Positions 1 through 8,022 of a stretch of 64,000 bases of DNA are shown here, one piece after another. Positions within the stretch are counted from its first letter, which is position 1; every line of letters starts with the position of its first letter. Source of the stretch: Nocardioides conyzicola (lineage in GTDB: Bacteria > Actinomycetota > Actinomycetes > Propionibacteriales > Nocardioidaceae); assembly GCF_039543825.1 (NCBI RefSeq), contig NZ_BAABKM010000002.1:2698133-2762132 (forward strand), written 5' to 3'. The position numbers were made by a program, and so were the translations under genes. Under the pieces are notes generated by a model, which was given only the letters and a program-made list of their open reading frames with translations, did not search any database and was not told where the DNA came from.

Positions 1-1
1 C

Positions 2-550
2 GGGTCCCGGCTGGTGCGCACCGTGGTCGAGGCGATGACGGCACTGCCGTCGATCGTCGCCGGCCTGTTCATCTACTCGGCCCTGATCGTCGGACTCGGC
101 CTGCCCAGCAGCGGGCTCGCGGCGGCCCTCGCCCTGGCCGTAATGGGTCTCCCGATCATGGCGCGGGCCAGCGACGTCGTGCTGCGGGTCGTGCCCGGTG
201 GGCTGCGCGAGGCGTCGTACGCCCTCGGCGCCGGGCGGCTGCAGACGGTCTGGAAGGTCGTCCTGCCGACGGCCCGCCCCGGCCTGGCGACCGCGCTCAT
301 CCTCGGCATCGCCCGGATGGTCGGCGAGACCTCGCCGCTCATCCTCACGTCCGGGGCGTCGACCTTCCTCAACACCGACCCGACGAGCAACCCGATGAAC
401 TCGCTGCCGCTGTTCATCTACAACGCCGTCGCGTCCGGTCAGCCGGCCTTCGAGCAGCGCGGGTACGCCGCAGCGACGGTGCTGCTCGTCATCGTGCTCA
501 TCCTCTTCGTCTTCGCCCGTCTCGTCGCCCGCAGGAGGCCTGTCCGATGA
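2..550 (+). CDS. pstA: PstA phosphate ABC transporter permease, C-terminal part (cassette A)
   Basis: Inner-membrane permease subunit of the Pst phosphate importer; the start lies left of the window. The visible 182 residues contain the permease coupling region (EAMTALPSIVAGLF, then the EAxxxLGAGR-type EAA loop near residues 75-95 of the fragment) and the GETSPLI segment typical of PstA, with four hydrophobic helices. The paralogue at 12045-13292 aligns over the whole fragment. The stop overlaps the next start by 4 nt (ATGA), so it is translationally coupled to the PstS-like gene. It is the first visible gene of cassette A; a pstC would be expected just upstream by analogy with cassette B. 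Confidence 0.93.
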   Translation, partial: GSRLVRTVVEAMTALPSIVAGLFIYSALIVGLGLPSSGLAAALALAVMGLPIMARASDVVLRVVPGGLREASYALGAGRLQTVWKVVLPTARPGLATALILGIARMVGETSPLILTSGASTFLNTDPTSNPMNSLPLFIYNAVASGQPAFEQRGYAAATVLLVIVLILFVFARLVARRRPVR

Positions 551-2214
551 AGCTCCGTCCCCGTGTGTCGAGGATCGTCACCGCTGCCGCGGTGCTCGGC
601 CTGACGATGCTCGTGCCCGCGGCCGCCGTGCCGCCGGCCAACGCCGCGACGCACGCGCTGATCCAGGGATCGGGCTCGAGCTGGGCCGCCAACGCGATCA
701 ACCAGTGGGTCGCCGACGTGGCCAACCAGGGCATGCAGGTGGTCTTCACGGCCAACGGCGCCGCGCAGGGCCGCAAGGACTACGCCAACCGGTCCAACGA
801 CTTCGGCGTCTCCGACATCCCCTTCCGCGGCGCCGACCCGACGACGGGCCAGGAGGACAGCCCGCGCGGCCGGTCCTTCGCCTACCTGCCGATCGCCGCC
901 GGTGGTACGTCGTTCCCCTACCACGTCGAGGTCGCGGGCAAGCTGGTCCGCAACATCCGCCTGTCGGGCGAGACCATCGCGAAGATCTTCACCAGCCAGA
1001 TCACCAACTGGAACGACAAGCAGATCACGTCCGACAACAACGGCAAGGCGCTGCCGTCGATCCCGATCATCCCGGTCGTGCACTCCGAGGGCGCGGGCGT
1101 CACCAACCAGTTCACCCGCTACCTCGCGAAGCAGTACCCCGCGATCTGGGGTCCCTGCAACGGCGGCAAGGTCGTGGAGACCGAGTACTTCCCGCTCAAC
1201 TGCGGCAAGTCCACCGGCAACCAGAAGGCGCAGGCCGGCTCCGACGGCGTCATGAACTTCATCAAGAGCGCGGGTGCCAACGGCTCGATCGGCATCGAGG
1301 AGTACTCCTACCCGCTGCTGGCCGACTTCCCGGCGATCAAGCTGCTCAACAAGGCCGGCTACTACACGCTGCCGACCCAGTACAACGTGGCGGTCGCCCT
1401 GACCAAGGCGGTCATCGACACCAACCCGAAGTCCCCGACGTACCTGACCCAGAACCTCGACCAGGTCTACGTCAACCCGGACAAGCGGACCTACGCGCTC
1501 TCGTCGTACGTCTACGCGATCATCCCCACCGCCTCCGACGACTCGCGGATGACGACCGCCAAGCGCCAGACGCTCGCGGACTTCCTCTACTTCTCGATCT
1601 GCCAGGGGCAGTCGGAGATCGGTCCGATCGGCTACTCGTCGCTACCGGTCAACCTGGTCACCGCCGGCTTCGACCAGATCGGCAAGCTCAAGACGGCCGA
1701 CAGCAAGGTGGACCTCACCAAGCGGGACGTGAGCACCTGCCACAACCCCACGTTCATCGCGGGCAAGCCCAACGTGAACCACCTCGCGCAGATCGCCCCC
1801 AACCCGCCTGCCTGCGACAAGGTCGGCGCGGACCCCTGCGTCGCCGGCGTGGGCTCCTACAACGGCGACAACCCCACCGACGACAAGAACAACCAGCCCT
1901 CGGGCAACGGCTCGGGCGGTGGTGCGGGTGGCGCCGGTGGCGGGTCCGGCGCCGGTCCCGGCGGCACCGACGGCGGTGGCGCCACCGGCGTCAGCTCCGA
2001 CCTCGGGCTCGGTGGCACCGGTACGACGGGGAGCTCCGACGACCCGGCAACTGCGGGCGGCGACATCGTGCCGACCACGCTCGCCGCCGGCAGCGGGAGC
2101 GGGCCGACCAGCACCCTGACCGTGCTGGTGATCGCCCTGCTCGCCCTCGCGGTGATCCTGCCCGCCGTCGTCAGCCGGCTGCTGTCCCGTCGCCCCGGCG
2201 GAGGGTCGAGATGA
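547..2214 (+). CDS. PstS-like substrate-binding protein with Gly-rich linker and C-terminal membrane anchor (cassette A)
   Basis: Exported solute-binding protein of the PstS fold, 555 aa. It has a Sec signal peptide (cleavage probably after ANA, residue 33) and no lipobox Cys. The PstS domain spans about 38-430, followed by a Gly/Ser/Thr-rich linker (about 455-510) and a C-terminal hydrophobic helix with an Arg-rich tail (about 522-550). It should therefore be tethered at its C-terminus. PstS ligand positions are altered. The segment matching RSDGSGTT reads HSEGAGVT (179-186), so the Arg, Ser and Thr that contact phosphate in E. coli PstS are replaced. The upstream Ser-rich loop reads NGAAQG (from about 70). 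Asp90 in FGVSD is kept. The cassette B paralogue keeps the canonical RSDGSGTT. Substrate may thus be other than orthophosphate (inference). Confidence 0.9.
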   Translation: MKLRPRVSRIVTAAAVLGLTMLVPAAAVPPANAATHALIQGSGSSWAANAINQWVADVANQGMQVVFTANGAAQGRKDYANRSNDFGVSDIPFRGADPTTGQEDSPRGRSFAYLPIAAGGTSFPYHVEVAGKLVRNIRLSGETIAKIFTSQITNWNDKQITSDNNGKALPSIPIIPVVHSEGAGVTNQFTRYLAKQYPAIWGPCNGGKVVETEYFPLNCGKSTGNQKAQAGSDGVMNFIKSAGANGSIGIEEYSYPLLADFPAIKLLNKAGYYTLPTQYNVAVALTKAVIDTNPKSPTYLTQNLDQVYVNPDKRTYALSSYVYAIIPTASDDSRMTTAKRQTLADFLYFSICQGQSEIGPIGYSSLPVNLVTAGFDQIGKLKTADSKVDLTKRDVSTCHNPTFIAGKPNVNHLAQIAPNPPACDKVGADPCVAGVGSYNGDNPTDDKNNQPSGNGSGGGAGGAGGGSGAGPGGTDGGGATGVSSDLGLGGTGTTGSSDDPATAGGDIVPTTLAAGSGSGPTSTLTVLVIALLALAVILPAVVSRLLSRRPGGGSR

Positions 2215-4961
2215 TCGCCGTGACGCAGCGTCGTCGCCTGGCGTACGTCGGCGCGGGCCTGGTGGCGGTCGGCCTGCTCGTGGCGGGCCTGCTGGTGCCG
2301 CTCGCGACCGCGCCGGCCGAGTCCGCCGGTGCCTACCGGGTCACCGCGACCCGCACCGCCCTCGATGCCGACGGGACGTCGACGACGCTCGACCAGCGCA
2401 CGATCTCGATGGATGTCTCGCAGACCAAGAACCTGCGCGGGCGCCAGCAGCTGACGGTGTCCTGGTCCGGTGCCCACCCGACCGGCGGCACGGTCGCCGA
2501 CGTCAACTCGGCCGCCGGCGCAGGCGAGGAGTACCCGTTCGTCATCCTCCAGTGCCGCGGCACCGCCTCGGGGCAGAACGCCGTGCGCCCCGAGACCTGC
2601 TGGACCCAGACCTGGGCCGAGCGCTTCCAGCGCAGCTCGTCGGCCTGGCCGGTGTGGCGCGCCGACGCGGCCGCCGACGCGGACGCGCGCGGTCCCGCCG
2701 TCAACGCCCCGGACCCGCGCCCCGCCCCGTGCTTCGGTGCCGCGCGCTCCGAGCGCTGGCTGCCGTTCGACGCCGCCGACGGCACGACGTACGTCGGCGG
2801 GTCCGCAGGCTGTGCCGGCATGGCTCCGGAGTCGTCGAACGTCGACGGGTCCGGGCTCCCGAGCAACACGACCTACGGCATCACCGGCACCGACGGCAAG
2901 GGCTCCGAGCAGTTCACCGTCTTCAGCGCCGACGAGAACGCCTCGCTCGGCTGCTCGAGCGAGGTCCCCTGCTCGCTGGTCGCCGTCCCGATCATGGGCA
3001 TCAGCTGCGACGGCTTCGGCACGAAGCTGCCCGAGGAGGCCCGCCCGAGCGCGTCGGCGGGTGCGCGAGCCGACACCTTGTGCCGAGCGCCCGACGTCTA
3101 CCAGCCGGGTCAGATCGCCACGACCGGCACGGACGCCAACCTCGCCGTCTCCGGCGCCCTGTGGTGGGCGGCCTCCAACTGGCAGAACCGGATCACGGTC
3201 CCGCTGAGCTTCGCGGTGTCCTCGAGCGTCTGCTCGGTGCTGAACCCGACGGCGCCGCTGACCGCGTTCGGCTCGGTGCTGTTCTCCGACATCAGCGCCC
3301 AGTGGACGCCTCGCTTCTGCACCGACGACCGGCTCGAGCCGTTCGTGCACGTGCAGGCCGCAGACACCGCGGCCCGCACCCTCATCACCGCCGGCACCGC
3401 GTCGATGGTCCTCAGCAGCCGGGCGCCGGACGCCGGCTTCGGGAGACCCGTGGTCCAGGCCCCGGTCGCCCTCACCGGCTTCGCCGTGGCCTACAACGTC
3501 GACGACTCGTCCGGGAGACCGGCCAGGACGCTCAACCTCAACGCGCGGCTGCTCGCCAAGCTGCTCACGGAGTCCTACCCGGCCAACTCGCTGGTCGGCG
3601 ACAACTACCCGGCGCTGGCGAAGAACCCGATGAACATCACCAAGGACCCGGAGTTCATCGCGCTCAACCCGGACCTGCCCGAGTACGACACGGTCGAGGC
3701 GGCCGCGACCATCATGACGCTCTCGACCGAGACCGACATGACCACGGCGCTGACCAGCTACATCGACGCCGACCCCGAGGCGCGCAAGTGGCTCGACGGG
3801 GTCCCCGACCCGTGGGGCATGCGGGTCAACCCCAACTACATGCAGATCGACCTGCCGGTGGCCTCGTGGCCGCAGCTCGACGACTTCCAGCTGCCGCAGT
3901 CGATCATCGACGCCAAGATCAACCCCTGCTACAGCTACAGCCCCAGCCCGTACCTCGGCCTGATCGCCAACCCGACCGGGTTCGTGCAGACGATCGTGCA
4001 GAACGTCCAGTACTCGCTGTCCAACGTCAACATCGCCTGCCCCAACGGCGACTTCAGCGATGTCACGACGCTCCGGCTGCGGACCCAGGGCCGGCAGCAG
4101 CCGGGCCACCGGTTCGTGCTCGGGATCGTGCCGCTGACCTCGGCGTACCGCTACAGCCTGCGCACGGCGTCGCTCCAGACGACGTCGGACGTCGCCGCCA
4201 GCGACAAGATCACCGACGCGGCGGGGCGGACCTTCGTCGCCGCCGACTCCGCCGGGCTGAAGGCGGCGGGCAAGCTGCTGAAGCCGGACGAGGACGCCGG
4301 CGTCTGGGAGCTGGACTACGCCCAGCTCCACGAGGACGCGGGCGAGAGCGCGTACCCCGGGACGCTGCCGGTGTACGCCGACGTCCCGACCTCGGGCATC
4401 GACAAGGGCACGGCCAGGCGGGCGGCGCAGTTCCTCGAGTACGCCGCGACGACGGGACAGCAGCCGGGCACCGGCAACGGTCAGCTGCCTCCGGGGGCGC
4501 TGCCGCTCACCGAGGCCAACGGGCTCTCGGCCCTCTCGGCGTACACGCACCGGGCCGCCGCGGCGGTCCTCGCCCAGAAGGGGGACGTGCCCAAGCTGGT
4601 CGCCGACGACCCGGACCCGACGGAGTCGCCCAGCACCGACCCCACGGGCGCGCCGACGGTGTCACCCCCGACCGGGACGGGTGCCGGGCCTGGGGCGCTG
4701 CCCAGCGCCAGCGTCTCGCCGAGTGCGGACACGCCCGGCAAAGGCGCGGGGCCGAAGCCGGCCGACACCGAGGTGATCCGTACCGTCGGCGCCGAGTCGG
4801 CGTTCGGCGGGGTCGGCCTGCCGGTGGTCCTGCTCGCCGGTCTCGTCGTCGGGTTGGCCGGCCTGAGCCTCCGCTTCGCCGGCCGAGCCGTCGCGCTCGG
4901 TCGCTCGGCCCCGGCCCTCCTGGGCCGGGCGCGCGGCGGACGACGGAGGGCCAAGCCGTGA
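2211..4961 (+). CDS. Large membrane-anchored surface protein with divergent PstS-like region (cassette A)
   Basis: 916-aa exported protein with no family I can name. Visible parts: an N-terminal signal/anchor helix (about 14-32); a Cys-containing N-terminal domain with LTVSWSGAHPTGG and LVAVPIMGISC; a long central region; a Pro/Ser/Thr-rich linker (about 800-860); and a C-terminal hydrophobic helix with a basic tail. The middle and C-terminal parts read like a diverged periplasmic-binding fold: GFAVAYNVD followed by LNLNARLLAKLLTE recalls the PstS GIAxxYN / IFTGKI region, and YPGTLPVYADV with GQQPGTGNGQLPPG recalls the PstS C-lobe. No LPxTG or LAxTG precedes the last helix. The ATG at 2211 overlaps the previous stop (ATGA). 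The paralogue at 14914-17508 shares the layout. Confidence 0.82.
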   Translation: MIAVTQRRRLAYVGAGLVAVGLLVAGLLVPLATAPAESAGAYRVTATRTALDADGTSTTLDQRTISMDVSQTKNLRGRQQLTVSWSGAHPTGGTVADVNSAAGAGEEYPFVILQCRGTASGQNAVRPETCWTQTWAERFQRSSSAWPVWRADAAADADARGPAVNAPDPRPAPCFGAARSERWLPFDAADGTTYVGGSAGCAGMAPESSNVDGSGLPSNTTYGITGTDGKGSEQFTVFSADENASLGCSSEVPCSLVAVPIMGISCDGFGTKLPEEARPSASAGARADTLCRAPDVYQPGQIATTGTDANLAVSGALWWAASNWQNRITVPLSFAVSSSVCSVLNPTAPLTAFGSVLFSDISAQWTPRFCTDDRLEPFVHVQAADTAARTLITAGTASMVLSSRAPDAGFGRPVVQAPVALTGFAVAYNVDDSSGRPARTLNLNARLLAKLLTESYPANSLVGDNYPALAKNPMNITKDPEFIALNPDLPEYDTVEAAATIMTLSTETDMTTALTSYIDADPEARKWLDGVPDPWGMRVNPNYMQIDLPVASWPQLDDFQLPQSIIDAKINPCYSYSPSPYLGLIANPTGFVQTIVQNVQYSLSNVNIACPNGDFSDVTTLRLRTQGRQQPGHRFVLGIVPLTSAYRYSLRTASLQTTSDVAASDKITDAAGRTFVAADSAGLKAAGKLLKPDEDAGVWELDYAQLHEDAGESAYPGTLPVYADVPTSGIDKGTARRAAQFLEYAATTGQQPGTGNGQLPPGALPLTEANGLSALSAYTHRAAAAVLAQKGDVPKLVADDPDPTESPSTDPTGAPTVSPPTGTGAGPGALPSASVSPSADTPGKGAGPKPADTEVIRTVGAESAFGGVGLPVVLLAGLVVGLAGLSLRFAGRAVALGRSAPALLGRARGGRRRAKP

Positions 4962-5878
4962 CGGCGCCCGCGCCCGAGGCGCCGCGGACCGTCGTCCGCG
5001 TGCTGCCGGCCGACACGGCCCCGCTGCCCCGCCCGGAGCGCGGCCTGAGCGAGGCCGCGCTCGGCCAGACCATGATCGTGCTCGGCCTGGTCGCGGTCTG
5101 GGTGCTGTCCTACCTGTTCGTCTTCAGCGACTTCCAGCAGGGGCACGCCCAGCACCGGCTCTACGCGCAGCTCCGCACCGAGCTCGCGCTCGGTGAGGCC
5201 CCGGCGGGTGCACCGATCGCCGTGGGCGCGCCCGTGGCCCTCGTCTCGGTGCCGGACGCCGGCATCGACGACCTCGTGGTCGTGGAGGGGACGACCGCCG
5301 CGGTGCTCCAGCAGGGACCCGGACACCAGCAGGGCAGCGTGCTGCCCGGTCAGGCCGGGGTGAGCGTGCTGATGGGCCGGGCACTCTCGTTCGGTGCGCC
5401 GTTCAAGCACGTCCCGCAGCTCCGGGTGGGCGACCCGATCGACGTGACCACGGTCCAGGGCACCTTCCACTACGAGGTGAGCGGCGTACGCCGCAAGGGC
5501 GACCCGGTCCCGCCGGCCCTGACCGACGGTGCCAGCCGGATCACGCTGGTGACGGCGGTGGGGGAGGGACGCCTGGCCGCGCTCGGCCCGTCGAAATCGG
5601 TCTACGTCGACGCGACGCTCGACGGAGACGCCCAGCCCGCCGGCGCGGTCGCGGCGATCGACCCCCAGGGGGCGCCCTTCGCGCACGACGCCGGGTTCAC
5701 GACGCTGGCCGTGCTCGCCCTGGCCCTCGAGGTGCTCGTCGCGGCGGTCCTGCTCGTCGTCTGGGCCCGGCACCGATGGACCCCGCTGGCCGCCTGGGTC
5801 GCCGGTGTCCCCGTCATCCTCGCGGCCCTCTGGCTGGTCTCGTCAGCCGCCAGCCGACTGCTCCCGAACCTCGTCTGA
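4958..5878 (+). CDS. Sortase-fold membrane protein lacking catalytic His and Cys (cassette A)
   Basis: 306-aa protein with one N-terminal membrane helix (about 30-52), an extracytoplasmic class-E-sortase-like beta-barrel (about 85-225) and two C-terminal helices. Recognisable sortase landmarks are the VEGTTAAVLQQGPGH region, LPGQAG and SFGAPF. In active sortases the segment after LPG reads GH, but here it is MGR (Arg141). The TLxTC strand reads TLVTA (Ala200). The catalytic Arg normally found in the RLVV strand is also not visible (SVYV). By sequence it should not transpeptidate. The GTG start overlaps the preceding stop (GTGA). The neighbouring surface proteins lack sorting signals, so a structural or ligand-binding role in a surface complex is more likely. 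Confidence 0.85.
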   Translation: MTAPAPEAPRTVVRVLPADTAPLPRPERGLSEAALGQTMIVLGLVAVWVLSYLFVFSDFQQGHAQHRLYAQLRTELALGEAPAGAPIAVGAPVALVSVPDAGIDDLVVVEGTTAAVLQQGPGHQQGSVLPGQAGVSVLMGRALSFGAPFKHVPQLRVGDPIDVTTVQGTFHYEVSGVRRKGDPVPPALTDGASRITLVTAVGEGRLAALGPSKSVYVDATLDGDAQPAGAVAAIDPQGAPFAHDAGFTTLAVLALALEVLVAAVLLVVWARHRWTPLAAWVAGVPVILAALWLVSSAASRLLPNLV

Positions 5879-5917
5879 GAGCCCGGACCGAGCCGGTGGA
5901 CCAGACCATCCCTGCGA

Positions 5918-5975
5918 CCCGGAACACTAAATCTCCAAAATCTAGTAACTAAGTACAAAAACAGTCTAAATTCAG
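5918..5975 (+). promoter_or_regulatory. AT-rich promoter island upstream of the secreted PstS-like gene
   Basis: A stretch of about 55 nt (ACTAAATCTCC... to ...GTCTAAATT) is far richer in A/T than anything else in the window. It sits between the sortase-fold gene and the next gene, which starts at 6040. ACTA recurs at 5926 and 5948, 22 nt apart, and TCTA-type words recur. An internal promoter for the secreted binding protein is the simplest reading; no PHO-box words (GTTCACC-like) are seen here. Confidence 0.45.
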
Positions 5976-6039
5976 CACGCCACATGCTTCGACCTCGCCG
6001 ACCGGCGCGGGTCAGAACGTCCCAGGAAAGGCTCCACAC

Positions 6040-7254
6040 ATGTCGAAGAGACGGACCGCCGTCGCCATCACCCTCGCGGGGGTCGTCTCGGCCGGTGTCC
6101 TGGCTGCGGCCCTGCCCTCCCAGGCCGACCCGGCGCCGACCGCGACCGACGTCGTCGGCGTGGGCTCCGACATCATCCAGAACTCCGTCGACTTCCTCGG
6201 CGACGGCTACTCCTGGTCCGGCGGGTCCCTGCCCGGCTACAACACGGCCGGCAACAAGAACCGCCTGATCAGCTTCAGCGCCACCGCTGACGGCAACGGC
6301 CGCAACGCCTTCACCGATCCCGCCCTCGGCACGGTCGGCAAGCTCAACCCCACGATCGTGCTCCGGGCCGGCACCTCGCCGGTGCAGCGCCCGAACGGCG
6401 GCGGCGCCGGCCTCAACGCCCTGATCGCGGACGGCAACGCGACCAACGGCGGCCGGATCAGCTTCGTGCGCAGCCCCAACAAGCCGACCTCGGCGCAGCA
6501 GACCAGCGCCGGCAACAGCCTGCACACCGCGCTGCACACGGTCCAGTTCGCCGACGACAAGCAGTACATCGCGACCGCGACCACCACCAACGCGCCGGCG
6601 ACCCTGACGACCGGGGACCTGGTGAAGATCTACTCGGGCACGTGGACCACCTGGGGTGACGTCGCCGCCGGCGTGACCCCCGGCGCGCACACCGGCGAGA
6701 CGATCGTCCCGCTGCTCCCGCAGGACGGCGCGGGCGTGCAGACGATCTTCCTGAACGCCCTCAAGGCCGCCAACGGGGGCACGGCGATCACCCTCGGCGG
6801 GGCGGTCCAGAAGGTCCAGCAGAACGACCCGACCACGATCACCGCGCTCCCGGACGCGACCCGCAAGAACGCCATCGTGCCGTTCCCCAAGGGCCGGTAC
6901 GAGCTGCTCGGTGCGGGCTTCTTCCACGACCCGACGCCGGTCTACAACTCCGAGAGCCCGGCCCCGGCCCTGTCCAACGCGGGCATCCAGCTGCTGACCA
7001 GCGGGTCGAACTTCATCGCGGACATCCCGTACTACGTGGTGTTCCGTGAGTCGGACGTCGACAGCGACACGCCGTGGCAGCCCGGCAGCACGCTGAACTG
7101 GGTCCAGACGCTCTTCTACAACCCGGACTACGACCCGGAGGAGCCCGGCGACGTCACGCCGCCGTTCGTCGCCAGCGCCGCCGGCAAGGCGATCCTCGAG
7201 TCGATCGGCCTGACCCCGCTGTACGTCGACCACGGCAACACGACGACGGGGTGA
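6040..7254 (+). CDS. Secreted PstS-like substrate-binding protein without anchor (cassette A)
   Basis: 404-aa exported protein. Its signal peptide ends near SQA-D (about residue 30), and there is no lipobox and no C-terminal helix, so it should be soluble or wall-associated. It keeps PstS-like landmarks: VGVGSDIIQ at the N-terminus, TLTTGDLVKIYSGTWTTWGD (the IFxGKITNWND region), and PQDGAGVQTIF where PstS has RSDGSGTT. The ligand-binding Arg is therefore Gln. It resembles the N-terminal part of the cassette B fusion (18538-20271), sharing VGVGSD, ITLRAGT/IVLRAGT and PVQRPNG. The start has AGGAAAGG upstream. It is preceded by its own AT-rich promoter candidate and followed by a hairpin, so it may be expressed at a level different from the membrane components. 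Confidence 0.85.
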   Translation: MSKRRTAVAITLAGVVSAGVLAAALPSQADPAPTATDVVGVGSDIIQNSVDFLGDGYSWSGGSLPGYNTAGNKNRLISFSATADGNGRNAFTDPALGTVGKLNPTIVLRAGTSPVQRPNGGGAGLNALIADGNATNGGRISFVRSPNKPTSAQQTSAGNSLHTALHTVQFADDKQYIATATTTNAPATLTTGDLVKIYSGTWTTWGDVAAGVTPGAHTGETIVPLLPQDGAGVQTIFLNALKAANGGTAITLGGAVQKVQQNDPTTITALPDATRKNAIVPFPKGRYELLGAGFFHDPTPVYNSESPAPALSNAGIQLLTSGSNFIADIPYYVVFRESDVDSDTPWQPGSTLNWVQTLFYNPDYDPEEPGDVTPPFVASAAGKAILESIGLTPLYVDHGNTTTG

Positions 7255-7261
7255 TGAACGT

Positions 7262-7298
7262 GGTCGGCCCGGACGGTGCACCCCCGTTCGGGCCGGCC
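7262..7298 (+). terminator. Hairpin after the secreted PstS-like gene
   Basis: A 13-nt arm (7262-7274) pairs with 7286-7298 around an 11-nt loop, with two weaker (G.T/A.C) positions. It lies 7 nt after the stop, with no T-run. It could be a partial terminator or an mRNA-stabilising stem. A stronger tandem pair occupies the same place after the homologous gene of cassette B. Confidence 0.45.
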
Positions 7299-7339
7299 TC
7301 GACCGGCCACCGCCACCACACCGACAGGAGAAACCCGAC

Positions 7340-7981
7340 GTGAGCAGCACACTCGACTCGGCGCAGCACCGCGCCGATGCCGAGCCTCCGACCAGCACCC
7401 GGTCGCGGCTCGGACGCCGAGGTGTCGCCATCGCGCTCGTCGTGGTTGCGGTCGTGGTGGCGGTGGCCGTGGCTCTGGAGCTCCGGCTGACCGGAGCGCC
7501 GTCCGAGGCGCCGTACACCGACCCGGCCGCCTCCGGCCGGCTGACGCTGTGCGGCGCCGACGGCAAGGCGATCACCGAAGGATCGACCAAGGACCCGGTG
7601 TTCGCCGCGACCGTGGTGGGTGCGACCGCCGCCACGGGTGGCTACGCCGGCGAGGGCCGCACGGCCGCCGTGTTCGCCTACCAGCCCCGTGAGGGGCTGG
7701 CCCCGTCGGAGTGGAGCGGTCTGCAGCTCACCGCGCCGTCGTCGTACGACGACCCCGCGGCGCCGCAGGTCGCCCTCGCCGAGGGTGACACGACGCTCGC
7801 CCAGTTCCTGGCGGGCTACCCCGCCGCCTACGACGGCTGGGTGCAGCTCCGCCTCTACCTCGCCGCTCCCGACCAGCCGGTCGCGAGCCAGCACTACGAC
7901 ACCGTCGACCTCCAGGTCGACGGCACGACCTGGCGCGCCGTCGACACCGGCGCCGCCACCTGCACGACCACCAAGCCCTGA
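7340..7981 (+). CDS. Membrane-anchored protein homologous to the N-terminal domain of the next protein
   Basis: 213 aa: a short cytoplasmic N-terminus, one membrane helix (about 33-52), and an extracytoplasmic domain of about 150 residues ending in two Cys-containing turns (LTLCGADG and AATC). I do not recognise the domain. It is clearly paralogous to residues about 45-200 of the following protein: both share the order L-T-L, FAYxP, SGLQL, VALx[55 protein letters not shown] start with AGGAG 10-13 nt upstream. Probably one anchored and one released version of the same ligand or partner domain (inference). Confidence 0.8.
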   Translation: MSSTLDSAQHRADAEPPTSTRSRLGRRGVAIALVVVAVVVAVAVALELRLTGAPSEAPYTDPAASGRLTLCGADGKAITEGSTKDPVFAATVVGATAATGGYAGEGRTAAVFAYQPREGLAPSEWSGLQLTAPSSYDDPAAPQVALAEGDTTLAQFLAGYPAAYDGWVQLRLYLAAPDQPVASQHYDTVDLQVDGTTWRAVDTGAATCTTTKP

Positions 7982-8022
7982 TCCACAGCTCCACCCGAAC
8001 CGCTCCGTGCGAGAGGAAGACC

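Noticed and set aside
705..2210. In-frame upstream extension of the 916-aa surface protein gene, giving a 1418-residue reading
   Set aside because: It overlaps the PstS-like gene in another frame and its translation is Arg/Gln-rich without pattern; the ATG at 2211 gives a signal peptide and a 4-nt overlap.
1857..4550. Long open frame on the minus strand, 897 residues
   Set aside because: Arg/Val/Gly-rich shadow of the GC-rich surface-protein gene; no motif, and the opposite strand has a coherent operon.
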